From assembly GCF_030272615.1 (NCBI RefSeq), contig NC_081407.1, forward strand, positions 265,865,574 through 265,929,573: a stretch of 64,000 nucleotides of DNA, in the 5' to 3' direction. Made by a program: the position numbers and the translations under genes. Of this stretch, positions 36,079 to 49,044 are shown piece after piece. Under the pieces are notes generated by a model. That model did no database searches. It saw only the letters and a program-made list of their open reading frames with translations, and was not told the origin of the DNA. Source of the DNA: Cryptomeria japonica (Eukaryota; Streptophyta; Pinopsida; Cupressales; Cupressaceae). The stretch's first letter is position 1. Each line of letters opens with the position of its first letter.

Positions 36079-38090
36079 CTTTAGTTTTTTAGTCTATTCA
36101 TTTTTAGTTATTATGTGTTATTTGACATATATGTGTAATGGTGGGAAAATGGTGAATGGTAAATCTTAAAGGAAACTACCCTTTCCCTCAAAGAGAGATG
36201 AGAATTTCGCTATCGATTACCATTCAAGAACTTTTCACCATTACATTAGAAAGAGGAGAGTATAATTCACTAGATTCAATCTCTCCACACAAAGATGGTA
36301 GATTGAATTCTGAATTAATTGGGAATGCTAAGTTGATCCCCTCTTTATTGTTTCAAATAGAAAGGAAATTGATTGAATTATGTAGTGCAAAAGTGACAAA
36401 GAATCGATTATAACTTGAGATTAGAACATGGGATGAAGTTGTGCACCTAGATCTAGCAGTAAAATGTCAAGACGAAGTCACCTTGCGAATTTGAGAAAAA
36501 GTTGACCGGACCGTAGCGGGAATGTACACAGTCCTCTAAAAAATCTATGAAACAAAATGTGTTTTTCCGCCTCTACAAATGAAGCTTGGTCCAAAAGTAC
36601 AGCTGCGCACCTGCAACCTACACATAGAAAAGAGAGAAAAATGGGTTGGGATTGGGGGTTTGCCTTTAGGTCAAACCCCAATTTTGGAATTAACCAAGTA
36701 ATGATAGAAAGTACTTGCAAGTAGATGTAAATGAAAGACTGATTTGTAAATCATCTCGAGGGAGGTTGTAGTAGCAATGTTGATAGAAATGCTTGTGTGG
36801 AATTGAATGTTGAAATCAATCTCCTCTTTAATGGTTGAATCCTTGACTTAAATGCAACACCTAGCCTTGAAGGGAGACTTGAGAATGCTCAATGCTGGAA
36901 AAGAATGCTTGAATGTTTGATCACTTGGGCAACTTGAATCTCTCCAACTTCAACCTATCCAACTTATTGAATTTCCACCTATGCAAATGAGAGGACAAAT
37001 GCCTCTTAAATACATGTTAGTGGATTTCAATTTCATCACGGGCCAACATCGGGGAAGTTTCTCGCCCGAGGCACAACCAACAATGCAACCCTAAGAAGGG
37101 TCCTGCCCCAAAATGGGGTAGGGATAGGGGTGCCACACCCTTGTCCTTGGAGGACAAGGGAGCCACGCCCCTATCCTACCCCTTTCTCTAGGGTAGAGTG
37201 TGGATGGGATGATGGAGAGGCCAAGGAAGAAGTTGTTTCTACAAGCCGAGCAATCTCCGGTCTTCAATCAGGCTAGAGGATTCAAGTTCGTATGCATGAG
37301 GATCCTAATGCGTCGAAAATTGCTAGGATCTCAATTTTATGAGACTACATTTAGCCCCCACTTTAGCGAGAGTATAAGCGTATGCCAATACTACTGGTAA
37401 AGTACAAGGAAAAAAAATTGAAAGACTTTGACCATGTCAAGGAGGCAAGATGCGCCAAGCCCCTAGTGGACCTAGGATCTTACGAATTTGATTGACAAAT
37501 TAAAAGGGAAGATCGAGAAGGGGAGAACCATGACTGCAAGTAGCAAAGTTCCCTTCACTATGAGTCATGAAAGCAAGGATAAAAAAATTACAAAGAAAAA
37601 CAAAGTTCACTAAGTAATTCTAAGTATCACAAGAAGGAAAGAATGAGCAGAGTGTATGCCCCCACGTTAAAGCGATCACACACGCCTTATCGGGAGAGTT
37701 GGATTTAAGTTAGGATACACCCAAGAGAGAGAGAAGAGAGGGAGCACGTTATCGCAAGGATTTAGCCCCCAATCGAGGTATAAACCCAAGGATGATAAAC
37801 ACAAAACACGAGGTAGTGTCTCTTCCCTCAGGGTCAATATGTTGTATGATAACTCATGTATATAATTTATGTATATGCATATTATAATCTTCATTCCCCA
37901 AAGGACCTTAGAAGAAAGGGAAGATAGGATGTCTTTGAGTCAACATGAAAGAGACCAAGAAAAGATCTCAATGCTTTGCATCATCCCCAAGTAGAGATTA
38001 AGGAAACAATAGACGAACATGGATAGACATAGAAGAATGGTCACAAAAGAGAAAGAAAGGAGAGAGAAAGGATTTACAATGCTAGTATCG
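36079..38090. other. probable eroded LTR-retrotransposon sequence
   Basis: Contains moderately GC-rich blocks with the feel of gymnosperm gypsy LTRs (CCCCAAAATGGGGT, ATTTAGCCCCCACTTTAGCG, TTTAGCCCCCAATCGAGG) but no paired ends, primer site or protein domain that I can support. It also contains the hairpin at 37115-37182. No gene is called. Confidence 0.35.
37115..37182. repeat. long imperfect hairpin
   Basis: Left arm GGGGTAGGGATAGGGGTG...CCTTGTCC, apex TTGGA, right arm GGACAAGG...CACGCCCCTATCCTACCCC. The arms pair over about 30 bp with a one-base indel and a few mismatches. The sequence is GC-rich in AT-rich surroundings. Confidence 0.8.
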
Positions 38091-38441
38091 CTAATCTAGC
38101 ACGACATCCACCTGCTGATCTTGCTTATCACTATTTTGGCAAGGTGAGCAACATGCTAGAGGAGAGATATCGAGCACAGCAGATGGAGTTATCACAAGAT
38201 CCAAACAAGGACTATGCTCATGTTGTAAGTCACTTTGTTTGATTCTAGGAGCTAGGATTAGGGTTTGTGAAAACTCATCCAATAAATGTTTTTCCACATC
38301 AACATACTCATACTCATTGTCAGAAGCATTAGGAGTTGTATTGCCATCATGAATAACATTTTCACCCATTTCTTCATCAAAATTTAGAGAAAGAGGAGCA
38401 AGAACATGAATAGGAGGAAAACCATCACATGTTTTATGCAA
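38091..38441 (-). CDS. hypothetical open frame, 116 codons
   Basis: An uninterrupted acidic frame (MHKTCDGFPPIHVLAPLSL then NFDEEMGENVIHDGNTTPN and SDNEYEYVDVEKHLLDEFSQ). Composition is protein-like rather than low-complexity, but I recognise no domain. Upstream the same strand is broken by stops. It may be a piece of a retrotransposon polyprotein spacer. Nothing shows that it is expressed. Confidence 0.25.
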   Translation of the reverse strand: MHKTCDGFPPIHVLAPLSLNFDEEMGENVIHDGNTTPNASDNEYEYVDVEKHLLDEFSQTLILAPRIKQSDLQHEHSPCLDLVITPSAVLDISPLACCSPCQNSDKQDQQVDVVLD

Positions 38442-38619
38442 CTTATGATTTGGAGATGTTGCTTAGGAGAAAAGGGAATCATGTCAACTGTCGAAGTCTG
38501 AGGAGTTTGAGTATTTTGTGGGATAGCTTCACGAGATCGAACACGACGTCTTCATCGGTGTTCTCACGCACAACAATTCCGTCGAGTCTTAGTGGAAGGC
38601 TGAGAAGGAGGAATATGTA

Positions 38620-40215
38620 GGCTAATGGGATCACCAAGAAAGCGTCATAGAGGAGTGCATAATGGACATGTCATGATATTTAGGGGATATTCACTTGGAA
38701 ATTATTGACTATGGTTCAAGATGCCGATGGACCATATGGTGAGGTCATTACCACATAAAGTATTAGGTGGTGACTTGAGAGAAGAAAAGGAAATTATTTT
38801 TTATAGTCCACGATGGCAGCAATCTGTAAATGGGTTTACAAATGAGTTAGAACAATATGAGACTACCTCGTACTCCTTGCGGAAGGTACCTAACTGCACT
38901 GCAAACGAGGCGTACATATCTTACCCCGTTGTAGAAGATAGGGAAACCTTTCCCACACAATCGAAGAAATGGAAATCCTAAATGGTGGATGTCACTTACT
39001 CCTGATGCCATAAAAAAATTGCATCAATTTTGAGCACCACAAATTTCACAGTTATATGAAAGTTGTAACAAGGCATACTTCAATGCCCATCGATTGATTT
39101 GAACGAATTTGAAAAGAAGAGGTCGGACTTCAGTATAATCATGACTAGGTCATCTCGAGTTGTGGCATCTCCTTTGTTGATGACAGGTTGACAATTGCTA
39201 TTTATTTCCCTCGGTGGTGCTTGGTGACTCATATTTCTGACTGTGTCATTCTGGTGGCGTCTCTGAATATGGATGCTCTGATTAGGTTAGTCACTAAGAA
39301 GCATCAGATTTCATTTTTGGGCGAGGTCTCTAAGAAGCGTCTTAAATCCATCCTCTCCTCTAGTCACTGTTTAGTAGTCCATGCGGTTGAAGTCATTCTG
39401 GGAGGGGTTTACCAAGACTCCACATAGGCATCGAGTTAACACCGATATATCACCTATGTTTTTGGTGGTTATTCTAGAATTGTGGGAGTCGAAGGATGGG
39501 ACCAAGCTTTTATGCAAGAAAGTCTTCAAGAATAACCTTCTGGGTGATATTGATGATGTATTGAATAACGTGGACAATGCGTGGAGGATTCCTCTCTAGC
39601 ATTATTATCGGTGTGTCGTCGTGGGAAGGAGGTTCAAAAATGGCCTTTCATTTTTACGTTGGAGCTGCTTCTTTTTTAGGGCAGGAAGCCTACCATTACC
39701 CGTAATATTGTCTTTCAAAAAAAACTCCCCGAAATTATGCTCAATGAGGGTGAGGATTGGGTAAAGAACTATCTGATCATAAGTGAAGAACTTGCTTGTG
39801 ATGAGGCGGAAGACATTGAATTTGGTCAGGTCATTAAGGAGGAGGAGCCAGCAACTGGTGTTGAGGAGGATCTGTTGAAGATTACAGAGGTGGTGGTTCA
39901 TGAGGTGTGTGGCCTGAGTGTCTCGTCAAAGCCAGAGCTAAGAAGATGAAGAAATAGGCTGTATTTTGGGTCATGGTTTTCCTTTATTCCTTTTTGGCAA
40001 ATAGTACATGTTTAGGACCTTTATGATACTATATTGTTGCAGCACTGGAGATTGTATAGTTTAGTGGTTGGGTCTGGTGTTGTAATTTTGTTGGTTGGCA
40101 ACAGAAAATTTTGCCTTGCCATGTTCTGCTCCATGCATGTTCCACTGTTAGGTGGTTTGTAGTAGGTTTAATAGGTGAAGGCCATAAGGCCTCTCAAATA
40201 GGTGACTGTTATATA
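38620..40215 (+). repeat. LINE-derived dispersed repeat, copy B
   Basis: Matches copy A (25838-27475) from GATCACCAAGAAAGCGTCAT through GGTTGGCAACAGA to GGTGACTGTTATATA, with substitutions and small indels. It starts within the RNase H tail remnant and lacks the rest of RNase H. Confidence 0.75.
39188..39950 (+). pseudogene. unclassified repeat-borne protein, copy B (frameshifted)
   Basis: The first open piece (39188-39427) reads YFPRWCLVTHISDCVILVAS then DALIRLVTKKHQISFLGEV and HCLVVHAVEVILGGVYQDS. A frameshift leads to PMFLVVILELWESKDGTKLL and FKNNLLGDIDDVLNNVDNAW. After another break the acidic C-terminal part (EELACDEAEDIEFG) follows. Copy B preserves the N-terminal half best, copy A the C-terminal half. 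The minus-strand relative at 49045-49512 aligns across both, which links them as one protein. Confidence 0.5.
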
Positions 40216-41910
40216 CTAGCACTTGCATCAAAAGGAGGTGCAAGAGTTACGTCGATAGGAAATTATATATATGTTATAGAGTATAATCATATATATACAT
40301 AGAAGATACATTAATTAAATTCACAATATCTAATATAGACAAGGTGAAAAGTTTAGTATTCCTTCAAAACAACCCTCAATCACTTTTTGTGATAGACATA
40401 TTATCATTCAAATCTCAAGGAATTTGGTCCACCATTGGTAAACTAAACACATCAACTATTCTTTTCTCTCTTCTTGGGAAATTTGCTTTTTCTTTATTTT
40501 GGGAGTTTCCATTATACACAAATATCTAACATGGCCATATCTTGTTGGTACTTAAAATGGTGTGTTACCATAGTTTTACATTTTATTATGTTTTCTTATG
40601 TATTTATAACACTGTTACTTTAGCTTGGTTAGGTAGTTTACCATGTAAGTTGAGTTTTGGATGTGATAAATGTCACACCCTTTCATAGGAGTTGCACTTT
40701 TCCTACTTGAATAATGTGGTGCCTTCTCATGTCCTAGAAGATTCACTCCCTAGGTGATAGATAAGGTTTCCATCCCTTTCTTGCTTTGCATTTTCTATAA
40801 ATGTTTTCTTCTGATGTATTTTATATGCATTCTCATATTAGATGAATAGTCATTCTTCTTTTCCAAATCTACGTCTTTGTTTGAACTTTTGGTGATTGTA
40901 GCTAGTTTCTTAAAGCATTAGAGTTTTTGGTATATTTTGTAATGACTAACCCAAAAGAAATGAAAATGTTGATAAAATTTGGAAAAATCATAGAACTCCA
41001 CAATTCTTAGTATAAGCTAAGAGTCAAGCCTTATTAGTACATGTAGGTTTTGAACTTGTAATCCTATGGAAGGACGAGAAGGTATGCACAATGATTAAGT
41101 AAGAAGTTAACTATGAATTAAAAAATGCTTGCAAGGAACAAAAATATAGGTTCCCAATCCTATTGAAAACAACAAAACCAAGTGCTTGAATTATTTAGTA
41201 TTAAAAGATATTCACCCATTAAATGATAATATTTCTAAATTTGTACATGCATCCTCAAATATGTAACAAAAAACTTGGCAGGAGATGAATGCAAGCTTTA
41301 CTAGTGATGCAATCAACAACTTACATGAAAGTGGATATAGAGTTGTTACCTAATCCATGCAATAATCTTAATTCTTGTTCACATCAATACCTTGATGTAG
41401 GGAACTCAATCAAGAGCCTAGGACTCACAAACAAAGACATTCATAGTCAATGATAGGATATGTAATATATCGTCCTACAAAAAATAGAATGGTTTACACT
41501 TTTCTTGAATGACAAATAATACAACCATCACAATTATAGACCATCCTTGACAACCTAGTTAAGAATATAAATACATATCTAGATTGGAAAATTCAAATAG
41601 ACAGTCAATATTTTGAAGCATTGCAAAACATAATAAACATGTGTTCTTTGAGAAGTTTGCTAGTAGTGGAAAATGAGCATTAGAGTTCAAATCTTTTTAG
41701 CCAATTAAAAGGTATCTCAAAGTTGATCAAGTTGTTGATATGAATAATTATTACTGTTAGTTGATGTAAGACTAATGAATTGTTGTCTAATCAGTACTTT
41801 AGTTTCTAAACCGTATCTCTCTTATTTACAATCTTTTTGTTGAACAAAATGTTGATCTCAATAAGAACCATTTTTAATTCTTCAATAGAAACAACTATAC
41901 CATGTTGGGC
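40216..41910. other. AT-rich intergenic DNA, no gene seen
   Basis: No protein domain, RNA gene or paired repeat was recognised. Open frames are short and T-rich. Confidence 0.45.
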
Positions 41911-42243
41911 TCAATTAAAACCATTTCTGATTTTGGAGTCGAAGCAACTAATTTTATACATTTTTCCATAATGCATATTGAAAATACTAGTAGAAGAAAC
42001 TTTTAACATTGTCCTAACTTCAAACTTTTGGACATCATGTGTATGAAAGCTTGTTACTTTAACTTGATCAACAATCTTAGTACAACTAAATGAAAGAGAT
42101 CTTGCAAAACTCTCAATAGCTATTTCATTGAGCCTATTTCTATTCACAGATGTATTTGAGGCAATTGATGGTGATGGAACACTAACTTCTAAACTACTAC
42201 TTGAAATGTCAATTATTTGAATTGGTTGTTGAGGATTTGCCAT
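41911..42243 (-). CDS. hypothetical open frame, 110 codons
   Basis: Begins MANPQQPIQIIDISSSSLEV and continues VPSPSIASNTSVNRNRLNE, then a more conserved-looking EIAIESFARSLSFSCTKIVD. The N-terminus has a natural low-complexity leader, and the start ATG is followed by an open frame to a stop at 41911. I recognise no family. Possibly the first exon of a decayed transposon gene. No splice partner was identified. Confidence 0.25.
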   Translation of the reverse strand: MANPQQPIQIIDISSSSLEVSVPSPSIASNTSVNRNRLNEIAIESFARSLSFSCTKIVDQVKVTSFHTHDVQKFEVRTMLKVSSTSIFNMHYGKMYKISCFDSKIRNGFN

Positions 42244-42700
42244 GACCTAAAAAAATGAAATAAATGTTAATTCTAGAGGAGAAAATCATTAAAATTATTT
42301 ACAATCTTTGATTATTAAGAGGGACAAATTTGTTTGTCCACTTGTTCTTTATCATGATTAGCATAACATTTTTTTGTTTTCTTGATATGAAATAGAAATA
42401 GTAAACATGAATTGCATCTTGTAATAGTGAATCAAATCATCAAGTTCATATTTTAACAATGACTAATTAATCTACATGAACACACCTAGAAGTAAATAAT
42501 TGAAATCAAGTCACATATTTAAGTGTGAACATAAAAGTATTTAAAAAATAGAAAAAATTTACATAATAAATTTAAAAATTGAATACCTCAAACCATTATA
42601 TAAAAAATAAAGCAACTGTAATTAAGGTATCCAAAATAAACAAGGTCGTGTTGTAGTGTAGTAAATTCTAATAAAATTGTTTTGCTATTTGAATTTGACA

Positions 42701-42737
<37 letters not shown>

Positions 42738-42749
42738 GTTATTATTATT
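42701..42749. repeat. (ATT)n microsatellite
   Basis: About 16 tandem ATT units with one TTG interruption near the right end. Confidence 0.95.
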
Positions 42750-42789
42750 TAAATTTTGTTCAATAGTTAAAATAAATTTAAATTCGTTT

Positions 42790-43172
42790 ATTGAACAAAA
42801 TTATTATTGATTTTTATATTTAATTTTTTAAGTTTGATAGTTGAGTTTTAAATAGTCATATTTTAATAAAATTAATTTTACTTATTGAAAACAAAAAATA
42901 ACAATTTACTAATTTTTGTGTATTTCATTTATATGAATTTTTTTAAGACAAAACAATTGAATGGACATTTACAATTGATGAATTTTATAAAACATAGGTT
43001 AATAAATATAATTAGGGGTAAGTGTAGTGGAGGTGAAACTAAATTATTTTTTATGATTTTAGTAATTTATTTATTTTTTAATTATAATTATTATTATTAT
43101 AGTTATGTAAATTCTATTCAATAATTAAAATAAATTTAAATTTAATTATTGAAAAAAAAACTATTATTATTG
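42790..43172. repeat. AT-rich repeat, left part, split by the nested elements
   Basis: Shares ordered words with 49525-49960: ATTATTGATTTTTATATTTAA, TTTTATAAAACATAGGTTAA, AAATATAATTAGG, GGTGAAA and ATTTTTTATGATTTTAG. The copies are diverged. Joining 43172 to about 49525 gives a continuous repeat, so the block between them looks like an insertion. Confidence 0.6.
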
Positions 43173-44269
43173 AATTTTTTTTTTTATCAGTAAAAGGCCG
43201 TAGCCATAATTTAATCAATTTTTGAAACCTAATACAACCCAGCTCACTAGGGGCACCGGTAGGAAAGAGCTGGGTGGAGAAAACCTCCGATCTTGCCCCT
43301 TACAAGAAAATACAGTCACAATTTTTACAATCATGAGGAATGTATTCCTCATGCCAAGACAATTTGGCTAGTGAGTTACAATATGTGTCTATGACCAGAA
43401 TTTACATCCATTTAAACTCATGAAGCATCACGAGATTGAGCTCATTTTCAATCTCCTCAACATGCATTGTGCAATTTTGCTTTGTCCTTCCTATTGAGAC
43501 TGAACTCCCCGATCTTTATTTCAAGATCCACTAGTTAATGGCTGCTGAGATCCCCTACAAATCAAGCCAACAACTACATGCATTCCAAACCAATAAACTA
43601 ATTGTTATAACCTTCAGTGATCATATAAACTATCAACCAATAATATTAAAGTAATCACAACTCTGAGGAATTCCTTGACCGCCAGCTCGAAACAATCTTG
43701 TGTGGCCCTGTAAGAACCTGTAATGCAAAATCTTCACTCAACAAAGGATATTAGGCTTATTAAAAATTATTGTACATCTAATCCATGTTGTTTGCTGACC
43801 TTAATTTGGCTGAAATTCCCAGACAATCAAAATGAATTTTAACCACCATAAAATATCAGACTATATTCAAAAACTGGAATCTTATTAGAGATAATCTTTA
43901 TCAATATAAGACCATAGAAAATTGTTTGTATACAGCTCCAGCAAGGCCAAGAGATAAGAATATAACTTGAGAAGGAGTCAACCCTTACTAGATCATATTG
44001 ATGAAAGAATCAGGCTCATGAAAATCCCATCATTGTTAACTTCCCCCCTAGACACCATAGGATTATAATGAACAAGAAATGGAAATGTCTGAAAAGAGCC
44101 ATCTCGAACCACCGAGAATCTTCTACACTAATCATACTTTACCATTGCTAAGAAACAAACAAATGTGGCAGTCTGTCATCATACCCATGCAATGGGGATA
44201 AAGCGGGCTATGAAAGCCAAAAGAGAGAAAGAAAAAAACTACAAATATATAACAGAGTGTATATCTATC

Positions 44270-44289
44270 TATATATATATATATATATT
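44270..44289. repeat. (AT)n microsatellite at the left edge of the plus-strand LINE
   Basis: About ten AT units directly before the first recognisable LINE codons. A similar ATATATATATAT run lies at the other edge near 48467-48478. Confidence 0.85.
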
Positions 44290-44891
44290 GCTTCAGCAGA
44301 AATTGGATTGAATAAGTCTTCACATGTATCTCAACGATTAGATACTTTGTAATGATAAACGACATCCCATGCGGCTTTTTTGAAGGATCCAATGGGCTCA
44401 GATAGGGAGACCCCCTGTCCCCTTTCCTCTTCATCCTCATGGGGGACACTCTGAGCCATATGATATCGCAAGCAACAGAAAGGAAGGAATGGACTGGAAT
44501 CAAGGTGTTGAATGAAATGAATGCATTCACACACCAATCCTTTGCTGATGACACACTTCTTATGGGCATAGCCATGGTTAATGAATCTCTAGCTATAAAA
44601 CATACTTTGGACGCATACTCAAAGGCCTCTGGTTAATGTATCAATGAACGTAAGTCAAGAATTTTCTTCTTCAACACAAGCAAGGCAATCCAAAGAAGAA
44701 TCTTAGACATTCTTAAATTCCAAGCTGAAAAGTTACCAGCAACAGACTTAGGCATTCCCCTTTTCTGTGGCACCTCCAAAGACTTACTTTGGAAGGATCT
44801 TACGGAGAAATGTGATAAGAAGACTGCCTACTGGAAAGGAAGGTGGCTTACCATGGCTGGTCGAACCACCATGCTTAAATCTGTCATTGGA

Positions 44892-44896
44892 GCAAT
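44892..44896. repeat. target-site duplication of the solo LTR, left copy
   Basis: GCAAT directly before TGTTGG. The same five bases follow the element at 46685-46689. Confidence 0.88.
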
Positions 44897-46684
44897 TGTT
44901 GGAAGTGGATTGACTCTGAGAGAGAGGGGGGGGTGAATCAGAGGTAATAGAAATTTTGACTCATCTTGCACAAAAACAAAAACTGTTCACACTTGAACTT
45001 AGAGAAGGATTGAATCTTATTAAAGCATGTATTTATGACCATTCAATACAAATAAATTGATTTAACTTTTAATGCTTATAACAGAAACTGACTCTTGCAA
45101 GAATGAGTTTGATCATTACATATACTACAGCATTGAAAATAACAATGAATAGTTTTGCACTTTGACTAAGATAATTAACATGACATGCTTGGGATCAAAA
45201 TGATAAAAGAAATGCAGATAATAGAACTCATGAATGAGACAAAGATAAACATATCAGAGCAGTCTAATGAGGCAGAGTAAAGCACTTAACACATGACACA
45301 AAAGATTTTCATGAGTGGAAAACCCTCTTGGGGTAGAAAAACCACTCGGTAAAATTTCTTTTTATTATCTTGAAGAGCACCAACTCAGTACACTATTTTT
45401 GAAGTCTCAAACTTCAAGGAGCACCAACCCCCTATGTTTCATACAATTTCAGAAAACCATCTCAAGTTACAGTCACTGGTAACCTTATAATTGCACTACA
45501 GTTTGCAATCACAAAATTATCAATGAATGGAATGAGTTTGATATAACAATATCGTGCAATTATTCCAGCTACAAAAAATTATCAATAAGTCTTTTCAGAT
45601 CTCTGTATAACAACCAGAGAGTACAATCTCAATCTCAACCAGAGAGAGTAATCTCAATCTCTGTAAAAATATCAATGCTCTATTTTCAACCGGATTCTAT
45701 GTGCTTGTTATAACAGTGATGCACAAAACAAAAACTCTATTACTGTGATTATATGCTCTGTATTTTCAATGAAATCTGTTTTTGCAAAATTTCTGTCTGA
45801 GGTATAACTATATATAACAAAAAAATGTCTGCCATGAATGTCTTCAACTATAACCCTCGTATAAGGTTAGGAAACCCTAACTAGGGTTTTTACTAAAGAC
45901 TAAAATGTAACATGTTGAACATACAAAATAACTGTTCGAGATACAACTGTCTCATTTTTCTTTTTCCAAAAACAGAAAACTTCTTGCAATGTCTTTTTGT
46001 TTGGCTTTCGAAGAATATCGAAACTTAGGAAAAACATTATTGTTTTTCATTTCTCAAATTATGACAAACCAAAAATAAACTGGAAACCGTTCTTATAAAA
46101 AACTTTTGTATTTCTGTTTCTTAAAAAAAACGTTTCTCTTCCCATTTACCATTTACCCTTCTAGATTTCATGAAGAAACTGCAATAATAAGAAAGATGTT
46201 ACCTGTTTCTCGAAGATATGCACCTGGGCAAATTGACCTGAAAGATCTGCACAAAATCCCAACAATATCATCCATACAAAGCATCATTTGAATCGCCATT
46301 TCTTGTAGATAAATATATCTGAGACCCATAAAAAATATTGACCAAAAAATCCCTCTGTAACGGCCTGAGAAGTGTTCATGGTGGCAAGCATGGGCTAGGG
46401 TTCGCAAAACTCAACCGGAGAAAAGCTTTTGAAAAGAGTTTTAACTTACATCAAACAAAATACTTTTTGTTTTTTTAAAAACTATTTGAAATACGCATCT
46501 CCGAAAAAATATCAACCAAAGTCATTTAAAAAATGCTCACTCATCTACACATCATCGCATGAATAGGACCCACATTGCCGGCAATACTTAACCAAAAAAA
46601 AATTTGCAAATGTATAACAAACTGCCGATAACAAGGCCAATTAAATGACACCCTTTTTGTCACCAAGGACAACTACGGGCAACA
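44897..46684. mobile_element. solo LTR, 1,788 bp, inserted in the LINE
   Basis: Begins TGTTGGAAGTGG and ends GGGCAACA, so the termini form the TGTTG...CAACA inverted repeat. It is flanked by GCAAT on both sides. Removing it and one GCAAT restores the LINE reading frame exactly (GAIPIYMLA). There is no coding capacity, no direct repeat of its ends inside and no primer site. That fits a single LTR left by LTR-LTR recombination rather than a full element. The front (CTGAGAGAGAGGGGGGGTG) resembles the start of many plant LTRs. Confidence 0.85.
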
Positions 46685-46689
46685 GCAAT
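46685..46689. repeat. target-site duplication of the solo LTR, right copy
   Basis: GCAAT, identical to 44892-44896. Confidence 0.88.
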
Positions 46690-49044
46690 CCCAATCTATA
46701 TGCTAGCATGCATTGAGATTACCAATAACATGGATTAAAAACTTACCGCTCAACGACGTCGCTTTCTCTGGGAAGGGGCTAATGAGAACAAACTCATACC
46801 ACTAATCGCGTGGGAGGAAGTTACAAAAACTAAGGAAGATGGTGGGCTTGTCGTTAGGGACATAAAAATTCAAAACAGATCTTTGGGTGCAAAGCTCATA
46901 TGGAGAATGTATAGGAAGCCAAACACAATGTGGAGCAGACTCTTGAGATTCAAATACCTGGATTCTGTGGATCCTGAGAGGATTCTCACAATTGCAAATC
47001 CGTCAAGCGGTTCCTCTATCTGGAATTTTATACGCAAATGTAGGCCCTTAATCACAGATCACTTGTCATGGAAAATCGGGAATGGCTTAAAGGCAAACTT
47101 CTAGAATGATTCATGGAATGGATACCCAACTTTAAAGTCGATTGACATTTTACAATCTGCTACCCATTGCACACAGAATATTTATGGACACTTTGTCTAG
47201 GATCATTTGGATATCCATTGGGTTAATGGGCATCCTGAATACAAATGGAAGACATTCGACATGTTAGAAGATAATGTCCGTATACCTCTAGAAGCAGAAC
47301 TCAGGAAATGACAGCTGTTAATAAGCAATAATGAGGACTTTGTAATTTGGTGTGCCGTATATTGTGAATGGTTGATCAAGCTGGTCTGGAACAAGAATAT
47401 TCTCCCAAAGGCGGGAGCATTCTCATGGCTGGTCATGCACAAGCGAGTTCTCACAGGTGACCACCTGATGAGGCTTGGGTTTGTTGGACCCTTTTGGTGT
47501 CCTTTATGCCGAAACTGAGAAGAAATGTTGGATCATCTCTTCCTGCAATGTGACTTTGCAAACAAAATTTGGAGAGCTATTCAAACAAAATTGGGATGGC
47601 AAGGCCCTCTTTCGAACTCTGTCCAGGATTTGTTCTTATGCTGGCCACTCCCAGGAAACGGTTCTTTGTGGAGTGGTTTATGGTTCTCTTCTCCTGCCAT
47701 GGTTCCGTGGTACTTATGGAGGGAGCGTAATGCTCGAATCTTCAAGGATCATGCATAATCGGTGGAGTCCGTTCTCAACAAAATGGACATTGGAATCATC
47801 GAATATCTTAATGTTATTGTTAGCAACAGGAAGTGTTGACTTTACTCAGTCTGGGATGAGCAAATGACTGAGCAAATGACCAAGGAATGGAAGTATTTTA
47901 TCATTCCTAAAGGCAATGTAGTATAAAACAAGATAAATCGATCCAAGGTAAAATGGGAACCGCCTCCGGCTGGCAGACTGAAACTAAATTTTGATGGGGC
48001 TTCACGCTCAAACCCCGGATGCTCTGGTTGCGGTTTCAACATAAGAAATGATCTGGCCTCCCCCCTGTGGCTTGGAACTATTCATCTCCCTGATGCTTCA
48101 AATAACGAGGCTGAATTCAGAGCCTTATATGAGGGGATCAAATGGTGCAGGAAAATGAACCTAAATCACATTGATATCGAAGGTGACTCAATGCTTGTAA
48201 TAAATGCCTTGACCACAAATTCAATAGCAAGTTGGAAGCTTGAATGGTGGTTGAAAGCAATCAAAGCTGAACTTCGTGGTTTGGATTTTAACATCAGACA
48301 TATAGAAGCTAAGGGTGCCTTAGACTCCCAAGAACTCCTTGTTATTGACAATACGAGGGCGTGGCCTCTCTTGAGGTCCATCTTGGATCATGATTTGAGA
48401 CTCTGATGTAATTCATTATTTATTTTTCTGATTAATAAATGGGATCTACCCCCTTGGTAGTTTTCGATATATATATATCTGAGTAGAAAAATAAAGCCAA
48501 AATAAATGGAACACAAATCTGCATACCAGCTCACTAGACAGGAAAAGACACTACATTACCAGAAGAAGCATACAAGAAGAGCCATTAATAGAACCCCATA
48601 AGCAAATAGATATTTCATAATAAAATTAGCAAAAAATAATCCATAGGATAAAAGTTCACCACCATAGGATTCCTCATAGAAACCAAAAAACCATATGACC
48701 AAGTTAATAGAGAGATAAGTCCATATATCTGTAACCACCGTGATGATAAGTATGAAACCAAAACAGATTAGATACTCAGTTTAGAGCGAGTCTAAAAGCC
48801 AAAAGACCTCCCACTACAGGGATTAAAACTACATATGACTTTTACCTAGGACCATAGGGCAAACTCTATTCCTTTCAGAATCGGCAATTACTTCCCTTCT
48901 TTTGAGGCTGCCCCTGCACTCACGCATGGAAGTGCTCCTACTTTTTCCAGCTGCCTACACATTATCCTCCTTATCATTTAAGAAGGAAAAATTGGGCATG
49001 TCCAAAACTTCATCATATCGAGAAATTCCTTCTGCCATGAGGTA

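Larger units (their letters stand above)
44286..48470 (+). pseudogene. 5'-truncated L1-type LINE: RT, zf-RVT, RNase H
   Basis: Starts inside the reverse transcriptase: FSRNWIE, CISTIRYFVMIND, GFFEGSNGLR-stop-GDPLSPFLFILMG (the stop sits where Gln is canonical), SFADDTLLMG near 44540, then LGIPLFCGTSKDLLWKDL and LKSVIGAIP. The frame is cut after GAI by the solo LTR and resumes at 46690 as PIYMLACIEI, RRFLWEGANENK and EDGGLVVRDIK. zf-RVT residues lie at 47400-47560. RNase H (KLNFDGASRSNPGCSGCGFN, NEAEFRALYEGI, IDIEGDSMLVINAL) ends at 48406. Additional in-frame stops (44636, 47101) and frameshifts make it dead. About 60 bp of 3' UTR follows (GGGATCTACCCCCTTGGTAG). Confidence 0.88.

Noticed and set aside
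44897-46684. Considered a complete small (TRIM-type) LTR element
   Set aside because: No direct repeat of the first bases within or near the end and no primer-binding site, so a solo LTR fits better.
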